From IMG/VR virus record IMGVR_UViG_3300047409_000439, positions 1 to 63,781 of that record: a stretch of 63,781 nucleotides of DNA. The stretch is one strand, 5' to 3'. The stretch comes from a virus. Shown here piece after piece: positions 45,315 through 52,007 of the stretch (the first letter of the stretch is position 1; the number at the start of each line of letters is the position of its first letter). The notes under the pieces are model-generated. The model worked only from the letters and a program-made list of their open reading frames with translations, was not told the DNA's origin and did no database searches. A program made the translations under genes and the position numbers.

Positions 45315-45770
45315 TTACTGCGCTCCTGTCGCCGGGACCGGCACGGCCTTCGACGGCGAGGCGGCGGAGCCTCCGGCAAAGCCTTGCTCGAAATTCTCGT
45401 CGTCGCTGCCCTCGTCGCCGCCCGCTTCGGACTGCTTGACGAGGTCGAGCACGCCTTTCAACAGGGCTCCGACACTATCGAAGCTCTCGCCCTGGCTTTG
45501 CGGGCCTGCGCCTTCCTCTGCGGGTTCTCCGCCTTCCTCTGCGGGGGCTTCTCCGGGTTCGGGCTCATCGCCCGCGATCAGCTGATAGCTGCCGTCCGGG
45601 TTCTTGAGGATCGTCGCAATGACCTGCGGGGCTCCGCCTTGGTCATCGGGGGCGGCCTCTGCCGCTTCGGGCGTATCTTCTTCGGGCGGGGCCTCGTCTC
45701 CGGCGTCCGCTTCGTCGTCCATCGTGTCGTCTTCCTCGTCTTCCGGCGGCACGGGCGGGGTTCTGGCCAT
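45315..45770 (-). CDS. Acidic low-complexity protein with FExGFAxG motif
   Basis: The 151-residue protein is very acidic and Pro/Ala/Glu-rich, with one more ordered stretch (APQVIATILKNPDGSYQLIAGDE) and a helix (DSVGALLKGVLDLVKQSE). Near the end DDENFEQGFAGGS matches the motif at both ends of the scaffold. GAAGGAG precedes the ATG at 45770; the frame further upstream is not supported. It could be a scaffold-like assembly factor. Confidence 0.65.
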   Translation of the reverse strand: MARTPPVPPEDEEDDTMDDEADAGDEAPPEEDTPEAAEAAPDDQGGAPQVIATILKNPDGSYQLIAGDEPEPGEAPAEEGGEPAEEGAGPQSQGESFDSVGALLKGVLDLVKQSEAGGDEGSDDENFEQGFAGGSAASPSKAVPVPATGAQ

Positions 45771-45869
45771 GATCGGACACTCCTTCGTTGGACATTTTTG
45801 GGATATTTCGGATAGCTGCCGCACGCGCGGGGCATACGGTCGCGCCTGACACAGTTTGCCCGTCAACGC

Positions 45870-46376
45870 CTACAGCGCGAGGCGGACGTTCTCCTTGGGC
45901 AGCTTGACGGGCAGCGGCACGCCCGCAAACTCCAGCAATACCGATAAGCGATTGGCGGTGACATCCTGCACCTGAGCGAGGCGGTCCTTATACGGACCAA
46001 GCAGGATTTGAATAAGCTGGCCCGGCTCTATCGCCTTGGGGGCCTGATCAACCGGGGTCTGCGCCAGCTCCGTCAAACGGGCTTGCAGATCGCGCATGTC
46101 CTGATTACGGATATGCGGCGCTTTGACCGTGCTCTCGTACCAGCCGACGAAACCCTTGACCCCGCGCGTGCCCAACACGCTGCGGCGTTTCTGCCATTCC
46201 ATCCGGATAAAGAGATACAACCGGAAGACCGGGACATTCTGTGCGATGCGGCGGCCCGTACTGTCCCGCTTATAGGCCTTGATCAACGGCAAATAGACCC
46301 GGAAACCCTGACGTTCCAAGCCCTTCGCGGCATAGGCTTCGCGTTTGGGCTCCGTGCGCAGGACATACCATTCCAT
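45870..46376 (-). CDS. NusG/RfaH-like transcription factor
   Basis: The 168-residue protein starts MEWYVLRTEPKREAYAAKGLERQGFRVYLP, the NusG N-terminal (NGN) domain, with VFRLYLFIRM and GVKGFVGW matching the family. The C-terminus has a KOW-like segment (LIQILLGPYKDRLAQVQDV). RfaH-type factors bind RNA polymerase and reduce pausing or termination. Here it could help transcription of the long leftward late unit, in whose early part it is encoded. A hairpin lies just upstream. Confidence 0.82.
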   Translation of the reverse strand: MEWYVLRTEPKREAYAAKGLERQGFRVYLPLIKAYKRDSTGRRIAQNVPVFRLYLFIRMEWQKRRSVLGTRGVKGFVGWYESTVKAPHIRNQDMRDLQARLTELAQTPVDQAPKAIEPGQLIQILLGPYKDRLAQVQDVTANRLSVLLEFAGVPLPVKLPKENVRLAL

Positions 46377-46435
46377 TCCGCCGCCCGTCAGAACATGAAG
46401 AACGAGCCTCTTAACGCAGACTGGCTTAAGATGTA

Positions 46436-46451
46436 AAGCGGCTTGCCGCTT
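46436..46451 (-). terminator. Small hairpin upstream of the NusG-like gene
   Basis: Read leftward, AAGCGG-loop-CCGCTT forms a 6-bp hairpin with a short T run beyond it. It overlaps the stop codon of the gene at 46450 and precedes the NusG-like gene. It could be a weak terminator or attenuator that the NusG-like protein itself must pass. The assignment is weak. Confidence 0.35.
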
Positions 46452-46809
46452 AAAGTGAAAAGTCTTTCCCGGTCAAGCGTTTGTAAAGGGTTTGCGCGAT
46501 CATCCTGGCATGTTCATCGGGCGCGGCATGGATGCTTTGCTCCAGATGCTGCACCATGGCGCGGGTTTCGGCCTCGCTTCTGGCCTTGTCATATTCCTTT
46601 TTCTCTTTTTCATACAAGGCTTTAAGCGCGTCCAAGCTGAGCTTGCGGGTCTCCTCCGTAAACGGATGAAAACTCTGCGTGCCGAGATACGGCTCCCTGG
46701 TGCGGTCGCCGATATGATCGATCTGGAGACTGACCCTGCCATTGACGGTATTGACCTGGATGCGGGCCGGAGGGTCGCGGTTATCCTCTAGTACGATAAG
46801 CTCTGTCAT
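46450..46809 (-). CDS. Unknown protein, 119 aa
   Basis: The protein has a beta-rich N-terminal half (LIVLEDNRDPPARIQVNTVNGRVSLQIDHIG) and a helical C-terminal half (LDALKALYEKEKKEYDKARSEAETRAMVQHLEQSI). It overlaps the upstream gene by four bases. No family recognised; it lies in the early-to-middle section of the leftward unit. Confidence 0.65.
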   Translation of the reverse strand: MTELIVLEDNRDPPARIQVNTVNGRVSLQIDHIGDRTREPYLGTQSFHPFTEETRKLSLDALKALYEKEKKEYDKARSEAETRAMVQHLEQSIHAAPDEHARMIAQTLYKRLTGKDFSL

Positions 46810-46979
46810 CGGACAGCCTCCCTATACTCCAACAATTCAATCTCTCGCGCTACATCCAAGAGCTTAGCCTCGTAATCGACCGCCAGACGGCAATCGCCAA
46901 TCAGTTGCGCCGCAATCAGGCGAACCTTGTCGGCTAAGGGCGTTGGTTTGGAGTAATCATGGTCCTCGGGCGCACTCAA
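46806..46979 (-). CDS. Small helical protein, TTG start, 57 aa
   Basis: A short helical protein (KVRLIAAQLIGDCRLAVDYEAKLLDVAREIELLEYREAV). The frame is open further upstream but there overlaps the methyltransferase. A TTG at 46979 with AGGGAG eight bases upstream, placed just after the methyltransferase stop, is the best start. Function unknown. Confidence 0.5.
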   Translation of the reverse strand: MSAPEDHDYSKPTPLADKVRLIAAQLIGDCRLAVDYEAKLLDVAREIELLEYREAVR

Positions 46980-46983
46980 TATC

Positions 46984-47544
46984 CTATCTCCCTGCACTCG
47001 GGTTGAGCCAAGATCGTACTTTGCGGGAATCGCTCCCCGATTGCTGTAAAGGGAGATTGAATTTTCCCTGCCATGCCGCCCAGGCGCGCATGACCGCACC
47101 CGTGCCAGGGAAAAGGTCGATCAATTCGTCTTCAGGCCGAGCGGCGGCGAGTTCGAAGGCCCAATGGCATACCTTCTCAGGCTTAACCCCTGTGAGCCCG
47201 CGCTTCATCGTAATCGGCTCCATGATCCAGTCGCGCATCACGAGGCGCTTGCTGACGACCGGCTTGCGGAGCGCTTTGATGTAAACCGGCTCCCAGGCAT
47301 AAGCGACGGACACGTTGCGCTTGAAGGCGGCGAACTGCTTGACCCAGATGCCTTTACGCGCCCCGGCCTTGCTCATCAGCGGGGCCAGGATTTCCTCGCT
47401 ATGATTTGCCGCAGACGCATGCAGAACCCAGCCGTCGAAATTCGCCTCAAGCCGCTTGACCAGAGCAATATGATCGACCTCGCGCTTCTCGACGTAGAGA
47501 TGAGCACAACCGATATAAGGCGGGTCGGCGTAACCTAAACGCAC
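46984..47544 (-). CDS. Permuted DNA methyltransferase-like protein
   Basis: The 186-residue protein has the catalytic motif IV near its start (YADPPYIG, residues 5-12) and the SAM-binding motif I near its end (LIDLFPGTGAVMRAW, about residues 153-167). That is the order of circularly permuted, beta-type N4-cytosine/N6-adenine methyltransferases. It has no restriction partner nearby, so it could protect phage DNA from host restriction. It is shorter than complete enzymes and lacks an obvious target-recognition domain. GTG start directly follows the stop of a tiny membrane gene, with GAGG upstream. Confidence 0.68.
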   Translation of the reverse strand: MRLGYADPPYIGCAHLYVEKREVDHIALVKRLEANFDGWVLHASAANHSEEILAPLMSKAGARKGIWVKQFAAFKRNVSVAYAWEPVYIKALRKPVVSKRLVMRDWIMEPITMKRGLTGVKPEKVCHWAFELAAARPEDELIDLFPGTGAVMRAWAAWQGKFNLPLQQSGSDSRKVRSWLNPSAGR

Positions 47545-47640
47545 TCAACCTCGCTTCCGGGGCAGGATCAAGGCCAAGAACAAGCCAATCGAAAAGCCGC
47601 AGATCGAATCGATCATCAGCGTCGTGTTATTCAGCAGCAT
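47545..47640 (-). CDS. Tiny membrane protein, 31 aa
   Basis: The 31-residue protein (MLLNNTTLMIDSICGFSIG, then LFLALILPRKRG) has one membrane span and a basic end. It overlaps the preceding gene by 14 bases, and its TGA is followed at once by the GTG of the methyltransferase, suggesting translational coupling. Function unknown. Confidence 0.5.
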   Translation of the reverse strand: MLLNNTTLMIDSICGFSIGLFLALILPRKRG

Positions 47641-47869
47641 CCAGCTTCTCCAATTCCTCCTTGGTCAATATCCGGCGCAAGGCGACGAGCTTATTCAACG
47701 CCTTCATCTCCTTCAACCGTTGATAATACCATCGCGCCAGCTTCAGATTGAGCTGTTCCGGGGTATCGGCCTTGCGCAGCAGCTCCAGCACGCGGGCCGC
47801 CGCATAGATCGGACCCCAACCCAGCGCGACGATATGGTCCCAAGGCGGCATCGGAGGGTTTGTCGTCAT
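47627..47869 (-). CDS. Small unknown protein, 80 aa
   Basis: The protein begins MTTNPPMPPWDHIVALGWGPIYAAARVLELL and ends with a helical KALNKLVALRRILTKEELEKLD. Its ATG overlaps the ThyX stop in an ATGA arrangement, which fixes the start at 47869. Function unknown. Confidence 0.65.
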   Translation of the reverse strand: MTTNPPMPPWDHIVALGWGPIYAAARVLELLRKADTPEQLNLKLARWYYQRLKEMKALNKLVALRRILTKEELEKLDAAE

Positions 47870-48768
47870 TCGAACGCTTCCGGCAGCGGGGCGCAAGCCT
47901 CGCTCATCAGCGTCTTGCGATACTGCTTCCAGCCGACGTAATTTCCATGCTCGTGCGGGGCTGCCCATCTCGCCGTCATCTCGAAATAGCGGTCGGGCGT
48001 CGCCTGATGCTCCGCCGGGCTGGCATGGATAGGCTGGCTGCCGACCAGCCTCTCGTACAGCTTGAGGTCTTCCGCGACCGTGCTGCGCTGGCCGGTCTCA
48101 TAGCTTTCATACGAGACCCTGGCACAGCGCGCGACGCTGACCTTGAGCAGAACATCCTTATACGATGGGACCATGTCCGTCATGCCTGCGAAGGCTTGGG
48201 CGACGAACCTCTCGTCCTCCAGCTCGATGAACGGCAGATGCCATTGCCCTAGTTTCAGCTCCTTCGGCTGGCTCGCCTTGCGGGCTTCCCATATGGCAAG
48301 CGCCAAGGCGCGCATCTCCGGCTGGGCGTCCCGATGCAATCTCAGGCCGAAGAAATTGTCCCATTCCGTCGCGCTGGCGATGACGTTGATATGGCTGAAC
48401 GGCTCCAGCAAACGGTTGACGATCTGCTTATGCAAGCCCTGCCGCTCGAACGCCTCCGCCATCTCGACGGCATGAATCGCCGCCTCCTTCCAAAGCACCT
48501 TGCAGAACGCCGGGTCCTCGTGCTCCTCGACGGCCTGCATGCCTTTCTGGTTCTTGCCCCAAAACACCGGCTCGGCCCGCAGCGCGTCCTGCTCGACCTC
48601 TGCGATCAGCTTATGGACCGGGATCGCCCGGCTGCTGCTGGCGTTGCGGGACAGCATCCGATGGGTCATGAACTCGCCATGGATGAATTTGGGATAGCGC
48701 AGCTTGCACGTCGTCAGCCGCTTGCCCTGCGCATTGACGCTGTCGCAGATCACGGTTGCCTCGATCAT
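47866..48768 (-). CDS. thyX: Flavin-dependent thymidylate synthase
   Basis: The 300-residue protein carries the ThyX signature in the form THRMLSRNASSSR (residues 35-47), where His36, Arg37, Ser40, Asn42, Ser45 and Arg47 fit the RHRxxSxNxxSxR motif with Thr in place of the first Arg. Later NRLLEPFSHINVIASATEWDNFFGLR and a C-terminal TPDRYFEMTARWAAP also fit. It makes dTMP from dUMP using FAD and methylene-tetrahydrofolate, supplying thymine for phage replication. The ATG at 48768 overlaps the stop of a tiny membrane gene in an ATGA arrangement. Confidence 0.88.
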   Translation of the reverse strand: MIEATVICDSVNAQGKRLTTCKLRYPKFIHGEFMTHRMLSRNASSSRAIPVHKLIAEVEQDALRAEPVFWGKNQKGMQAVEEHEDPAFCKVLWKEAAIHAVEMAEAFERQGLHKQIVNRLLEPFSHINVIASATEWDNFFGLRLHRDAQPEMRALALAIWEARKASQPKELKLGQWHLPFIELEDERFVAQAFAGMTDMVPSYKDVLLKVSVARCARVSYESYETGQRSTVAEDLKLYERLVGSQPIHASPAEHQATPDRYFEMTARWAAPHEHGNYVGWKQYRKTLMSEACAPLPEAFE

Positions 48769-48854
48769 AAACGGTCGAACGCCCTCCATAGCATAGCGAC
48801 GATCAGAGCAATGCCCAGCAAGGTCACGACGGCGAGGCCGATGTCTTCCAGCAT
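48765..48854 (-). CDS. Tiny membrane protein, 29 aa
   Basis: The 29-residue protein (MLEDIGLAVVTLLGIALIV, then AMLWRAFDRL) is one amphipathic or membrane helix with a basic end. Its TGA overlaps the ThyX start, supporting translation. Function unknown. Confidence 0.5.
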   Translation of the reverse strand: MLEDIGLAVVTLLGIALIVAMLWRAFDRL

Positions 48855-48862
48855 GGTTGTCC

Positions 48863-49048
48863 TCAACTCCCGTAGAGGGCGGCAATGATGGGGTTGCCCG
48901 TTTTCAGCGCGTCGTGCTTCGGAAATTCCTCGCGCATGCACTTGTCACAAACCAATCCGAGATGCTGAAAACGCTCGCCAACCATGAGTTCGGTTGCCGA
49001 ACCGCTGATGATCTTGAAACAGAATTCACAGACTGGAACGTAAGCCAT
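48863..49048 (-). CDS. Small zinc-finger protein, 61 aa
   Basis: The protein has a CEFC pair (residues 7-10) and a CDKC pair (about 34-37) around a short beta region, forming a zinc ribbon. GGAGG precedes the ATG by four bases. It lies between two other small genes in the accessory end of the leftward unit. It may bind nucleic acid or protein; unknown function. Confidence 0.65.
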   Translation of the reverse strand: MAYVPVCEFCFKIISGSATELMVGERFQHLGLVCDKCMREEFPKHDALKTGNPIIAALYGS

Positions 49049-49258
49049 TTACGCCTCCTCTAAATTGCAATATTTGGCCGCAGCTATCAGCTCTTGGATT
49101 AGCTCATTTACTTCAGCGCGGGATTGCAGCACGCTCCTGCGGTCGTCCATGATGACATAAACCCCCCAAGGCCAAACAACGCCCTTTTGGTTTTCCGCCG
49201 TAAGTTTGACAGCTTCCGTTTTGGACACTGCCGAAACATCGATGTAGTCTCCCAGCAT
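49049..49258 (-). CDS. Small unknown protein, 69 aa
   Basis: The protein (MLGDYIDVSAVSKTEAVKL, then WGVYVIMDDRRSVLQSRAEVNELIQELIAAAKY) reads like a small alpha/beta fold. GGAGGG lies eight bases upstream of the ATG. It abuts the zinc-finger gene directly. No family recognised. Confidence 0.65.
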   Translation of the reverse strand: MLGDYIDVSAVSKTEAVKLTAENQKGVVWPWGVYVIMDDRRSVLQSRAEVNELIQELIAAAKYCNLEEA

Positions 49259-49261
49259 TAT

Positions 49262-49357
49262 CTAATCCCTCCAAAAGAAATGGCCAATTATGATACCCAG
49301 ACCGAATACCCCGATGACCAAGAGGGTAAAAATGAGCATGTTATAACACTCGTTCAT
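49262..49357 (-). CDS. Tiny membrane protein, 31 aa
   Basis: The 31-residue protein (MNECYNMLIFTLLVIGVF, then GLGIIIGHFFWRD) has one membrane span with two glycines suited to helix packing. Its start overlaps the preceding stop by four bases. Function unknown. Confidence 0.5.
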   Translation of the reverse strand: MNECYNMLIFTLLVIGVFGLGIIIGHFFWRD

Positions 49358-49512
49358 CTCCATATTGTCGCTAAGACAGGCATAGCTTCCTCGATCTTGA
49401 TCCGCAGCGCCTTCATCTTGGCAGCCCGCTTATGATCTGATGACCAGTGCCATTCCTCATTCAGCAGCAAGGCGTAGACAATCTCACGCCATTCGTCCTC
49501 GTCGAGGTCCAT
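49354..49512 (-). CDS. Small acidic protein, 52 aa
   Basis: The 52-residue protein (MDLDEDEWREIVYALLLNE, then a basic helix KRAAKMKALRIKIEEAM) has an acidic N-terminal helix and a basic C-terminal one. It overlaps the downstream membrane gene by four bases and abuts the upstream gene. Function unknown. Confidence 0.55.
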   Translation of the reverse strand: MDLDEDEWREIVYALLLNEEWHWSSDHKRAAKMKALRIKIEEAMPVLATIWR

Positions 49513-49947
49513 CTACGCCTCGAAATACTTGCGCCGGACCTCGTCCGCATGCGCCCTGCCGCGCACGACGCCCGCGTCCTTGACCCCGACCATGTCCGGC
49601 GGCGGTAGAGGAATATCCTGCTTGAGCGGACGCCAAAGATGCAGACAGTTCGGATGGTTGTTGACGTAACTGCTTTCGGGCGGATGCAATTGCATGACGG
49701 CCTCCTCGGGCAGCCAGAACAAATCTTTGACGAAACACATTTCCCGCCAATTGGGCATGCGCCTCTCCAACGAGACACTGACATGCTCCCAACCCTTGCC
49801 GACGCCGGATATCATACGCAAGACCATGCCTTGATAGATCGCCATGAAGCAGCCGTTGTTCGTGCCGGTCGCGGCCCGCCCGACGATGTCGATCTCCAAT
49901 TCCCGATGGCGCAGCCGTTCCAAGGCTTCATTGGGGGCGGGCCTCAT
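49513..49947 (-). CDS. Conserved phage protein (DUF7694-like), 144 aa
   Basis: The protein contains the characteristic string WEHVSVSLERRMPNWREMCF, then VKDLFW, then HPPESSYVNNHPNCLHLWRP, a pattern that recurs in small phage proteins annotated only as a domain of unknown function (DUF7694 or close). The many invariant-looking Trp, His and Pro residues suggest an enzyme or metal site, but no activity is known. It overlaps the HTH gene stop by four bases. Confidence 0.65.
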   Translation of the reverse strand: MRPAPNEALERLRHRELEIDIVGRAATGTNNGCFMAIYQGMVLRMISGVGKGWEHVSVSLERRMPNWREMCFVKDLFWLPEEAVMQLHPPESSYVNNHPNCLHLWRPLKQDIPLPPPDMVGVKDAGVVRGRAHADEVRRKYFEA

Positions 49948-50231
49948 GCACTCTCCTTGCCCCCTTGAATGAGCTTGAGCTGTTTATTGCTCAAAACCGG
50001 CTGGCCGGTCGCGGTCCAAACCGGATTGCGCGATACGCCCAGCACGGAGAGCACGCAATCGGCGGTGATGTTCCAAGGCCGCTTGGTGTCTCCGTTCAGC
50101 CAGTTGCGGATGGTCTGAGGCCGCACGAAGGCTTTCTCCGCGACCGCGTTGATATCGGCTTTGGTCTGCTGAAAGGCGGTCCGGATCAGATCGATGACCG
50201 GGTCCTTGTCGATACGTCTATAATCCTTCAA
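49944..50231 (-). CDS. Cro/CI-type helix-turn-helix protein, TTG start
   Basis: The 95-residue protein has a helix-turn-helix (ADINAVAEKAFVRPQTIRNWLNG, about residues 24-46) followed by RPWNITADCVLSVLGV, typical of small Cro-like regulators. The TTG at 50231 is chosen because ACGGAG lies eight bases upstream, a binding site used repeatedly in this genome, and because longer frames run through a tandem duplication in another gene. It could be a repressor of phage promoters; it is a candidate for the operators at 56.2-60.9 kb. Confidence 0.65.
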   Translation of the reverse strand: MKDYRRIDKDPVIDLIRTAFQQTKADINAVAEKAFVRPQTIRNWLNGDTKRPWNITADCVLSVLGVSRNPVWTATGQPVLSNKQLKLIQGGKESA

Positions 50232-50496
50232 TGCTGTTCTCCGTTTGCATATTTCCATTGGGCCAAAGCAGACCATACCGAATTCTATTGGGCCAAAGCA
50301 GACCATCCCGGCATGACCATTCCAGCACGCACAAATCCCCGCCATCGGTAATCATGAGGCGGGTAACGCTGCCATGCTGGCTCATCTCCCGCGCCCGCGC
50401 CAACGCTACCCCCAAGAGGACGTGCCGCCGCTCGGCGCGATACTTATCGGACCTGTCCCAAACATAGAGGCTGTACTCGGCTTCTTGCTTCGTCAT
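50218..50496 (-). CDS. Unknown protein with internal tandem duplication, 92 aa
   Basis: The protein begins MTKQEAEYSLYVWDRSDKY and contains RARE and VTRLMITDGGDL segments. Near its C-terminus GLLWPN occurs twice ten residues apart, encoded by a 30-bp in-frame tandem repeat. It overlaps the HTH gene by 14 bases. ACGGAG-type binding site upstream. Function unknown. Confidence 0.65.
   Translation of the reverse strand: MTKQEAEYSLYVWDRSDKYRAERRHVLLGVALARAREMSQHGSVTRLMITDGGDLCVLEWSCRDGLLWPNRIRYGLLWPNGNMQTENSIEGL
50257..50306. repeat. Tandem 20-bp repeat, 30-bp period
   Basis: The same 20 bases (attgggccaaagcagaccat) begin at 50257 and 50287. The spacing of 30 keeps the reading frame of the 50218-50496 gene, duplicating GLLWPN. 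It looks like a recent local duplication. Confidence 0.85.
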
Positions 50497-50723
50497 TGTT
50501 TTCTCCGTTTGTCATGAATTGGATTGCGGCATTTTGTACCCTTCTGAAACGACCAGCCGCAAACCGGACATTCCATCCAGCAATCGCATGCGCCATGCCT
50601 TGCCCCGCAAACCGTGCAGGACAACATCGAGGTATCGCCGCGCAGGAAATTGGCCAAGGCATCCATTCCCTCCTGCTGGGACGGTGCGGGCTTTTGGCTT
50701 TTGCGGGGCGGTCGTCCTGTCAT
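50493..50723 (-). CDS. Small zinc-ribbon protein, 76 aa
   Basis: The protein has a rich cysteine pattern (CTVCGARHGACDCWMECPVCGW, then KCRNPIH), giving at least two possible zinc sites, after a basic N-terminus (TGRPPRKSQKP). It overlaps its neighbours by four bases on both sides. A competing open frame at 50444-50662 on the same strand is a shadow. Function unknown; likely nucleic-acid or protein binding. Confidence 0.65.
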   Translation of the reverse strand: MTGRPPRKSQKPAPSQQEGMDALANFLRGDTSMLSCTVCGARHGACDCWMECPVCGWSFQKGTKCRNPIHDKRRKQ

Positions 50724-50971
50724 GCGTATAAAGCCTTCGCGGCCCAGCTGATCGATTGCTCCAAGGCGGTTACCGCCAAGGCGATATAGCGTGCTCTACG
50801 CGCATCGCTCGGCGGCAAACTCCGGATCAGGTTTTCCAGCTCGGTTGCTCTTAAAACCAAACTCGTCTGAACCGACTGTTCTTGAGGCAGCAACTCCCGT
50901 GTATTCAAGCTGAAGCGAATCAAAGGATTGGAAAGGTCGGTGCTGAACCGGGCATCGAAGGTATCGGGCAT
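50720..50971 (-). CDS. First gene of the leftward unit, 83 aa, unknown
   Basis: The protein (MPDTFDARFSTDLSNPLIRF, then LRATELENLIRSLPPSDARRARYIALAVTALEQSISW) has a helical C-terminal half with repeated small residues. It is the most upstream gene of the leftward unit and faces the gene-free region at 50.97-51.49 kb. AAAGGAACG lies upstream of the ATG. Function unknown. Confidence 0.65.
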   Translation of the reverse strand: MPDTFDARFSTDLSNPLIRFSLNTRELLPQEQSVQTSLVLRATELENLIRSLPPSDARRARYIALAVTALEQSISWAAKALYA

Positions 50972-51004
50972 GGCGGCGTTCCTTTCACATTTTGCCTAAC
51001 TGAA

Positions 51005-51015
51005 TCAAACATACT
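51005..51015 (-). promoter_or_regulatory. AGTATGTTTGA motif upstream of leftward unit
   Basis: Read leftward this is AGTATGTTTGA, 34 bases before the start of the 50971 gene. Near-identical AGTATGTTYAG copies precede rightward genes at 4619, 9314 and 51457, always 18-32 bases before the start codon. It may be a promoter element or a protein site; no consistent -35 box accompanies it. Confidence 0.3.
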
Positions 51016-51025
51016 AGGGCAGGTT

Positions 51026-51054
51026 TTGACAGCGCTTTCCGGCTTCGCTAGGCT
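51026..51054 (+). promoter_or_regulatory. Candidate rightward promoter of the structured RNA
   Basis: TTGACA (51026-51031), a 17-base spacer and TAGGCT (51049-51054) form a good sigma-70-type promoter. Transcription would start near 51061, five bases before the first stem of the structured region that follows. It lacks the operator found in the 56-61 kb promoters. Confidence 0.5.
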
Positions 51055-51060
51055 CGCTGG

Positions 51061-51333
51061 TTCGTGCATTGTCTGGCGCTAAGCGGACGGGGCAATGCGC
51101 ACGGAGCCGGTCCTACCGAAGGCTAACGCAGCATAGGACCTAGAGCAGGAGCGGAAGCTGGTTATGCTCGATTGCTGCGACCCAGGTTTGATCTGGGGAA
51201 AGAAACCGGCAAACGAGGGCATCAGACGAACCTCGTGCATCTGAGAACGCGACGCATCAAAGTCTGTTTTCGCGTTGCGTAGCTCCTCCTCCTGGTCTCC
51301 TTCGTCTAGGACACCGGGCTGGAGGAGCTATGC
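51061..51333 (+). ncRNA. Candidate structured non-coding RNA
   Basis: This gene-free stretch contains six successive inverted repeats. They are GCATTGTC/GGGGCAATGC (51066-51098, bulged), GGTCCTA/TAGGACC (51109-51140), CCCAG/CTGGG (51181-51197), ACGAGG/CCTCGT (51213-51236), AACGCGA/TCGCGTT (51246-51276), and a long stem GCGTAGCTCCTCC/GGAGGAGCTATGC (51277-51333). The last stem has a second stem inside it (CCTGGTCTCC with GGACACCGGG). The fifth stem ends one base before the sixth begins. No open frame with a binding site fits. A consensus promoter lies immediately upstream. It does not look like tmRNA or RNase P RNA. A transcribed RNA is inferred, not shown. Confidence 0.5.
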
Positions 51334-51396
51334 ATCATCCTCCGCTCTGCATGGGTTTATGGCTTGGGTTAGGGTTAGAACTAGCCTAGAGCTGAA

Positions 51397-51428
51397 TTGA
51401 AGTTCAGCTTTAGTCATTTGAACTTCAA
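51397..51428. other. Inverted repeat before the rightward unit
   Basis: TTGAAGTTCA (51397-51406) and TGAACTTCAA (51419-51428) are perfect 10-bp arms 12 bases apart. It lies between the structured RNA and the 51495 gene, near a direct repeat of TTCAGCTT. It could be an operator or a terminator stem; there is no U-run. Confidence 0.5.
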
Positions 51429-51494
51429 AAGCCGGAATTGCGTCCTAAGCCCTGGGAGTATGTTCAGCTTAGGGCTTAGGAAACCATACAGGAT

Positions 51495-52007
51495 ATGGAA
51501 AAGACGGAATTTGAAAAATTGACCTCACGGCTCGCGGAGCTGAGCCCGGAGCAGGTCACCAGTCTTTTGCAGCGCATCCGTCTGCTGCATAAACGTTCAA
51601 TAGACAACAACGCGGAAACCCTGCCGGGCGAGGATTGGCTGCTGCAAGGCATCGTCATCAAGCTCAAGCGGGCGGGGCTGCTCTCCGAGGCAGGCATGCC
51701 CGTGCTGCTGCGCTCGAAAGGCTATGCCGCCTATCGCAAGCGTTCCGTGCAGCTGCGCCAGGACCTCGACGGCCTGCTGGCCAAGCACAGCAACCGCTCC
51801 GCTGCCCGCTTGCTGCTCGCCGGTCTGGTCGCTTCGGCCCTGCTCGGCTGGCTCGCCGCCCGCCGCATCCCGGCGACGCCCAACCTGCTCCTGCTCAACG
51901 CGGATAAAGCCTTCACCGCCTTGAGCGAACAATGGCCCGGCTACATCGAAGCCAATCTGTTCCATATCGTCGTCTCCGGCCTGCTCCAGAAAGAACCTCA
52001 AGCATGA
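51495..52007 (+). CDS. First gene of the rightward unit, unknown, 170 aa
   Basis: The protein has a helical N-terminus (EKTEFEKLTSRLAELSPEQVTSLLQRIRLLHKR), a region LPGEDWLLQGIVIKLKRAGLL, a hydrophobic helix (ARLLLAGLVASALLGWLAA, about residues 103-121) and a C-terminal segment ending in LFHIVVSGLLQKEPQA. The hydrophobic helix suggests membrane association. It overlaps the QueE-like gene by four bases. AGTATGTTCAG lies 28 bases upstream of the ATG. Family not recognised. Confidence 0.7.
   Translation: MEKTEFEKLTSRLAELSPEQVTSLLQRIRLLHKRSIDNNAETLPGEDWLLQGIVIKLKRAGLLSEAGMPVLLRSKGYAAYRKRSVQLRQDLDGLLAKHSNRSAARLLLAGLVASALLGWLAARRIPATPNLLLLNADKAFTALSEQWPGYIEANLFHIVVSGLLQKEPQA

Noticed and set aside
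51061-51333. tmRNA or RNase P RNA
   Set aside because: No tRNA-like end with TTCGA loop, no tag reading frame and no RNase P core pattern.
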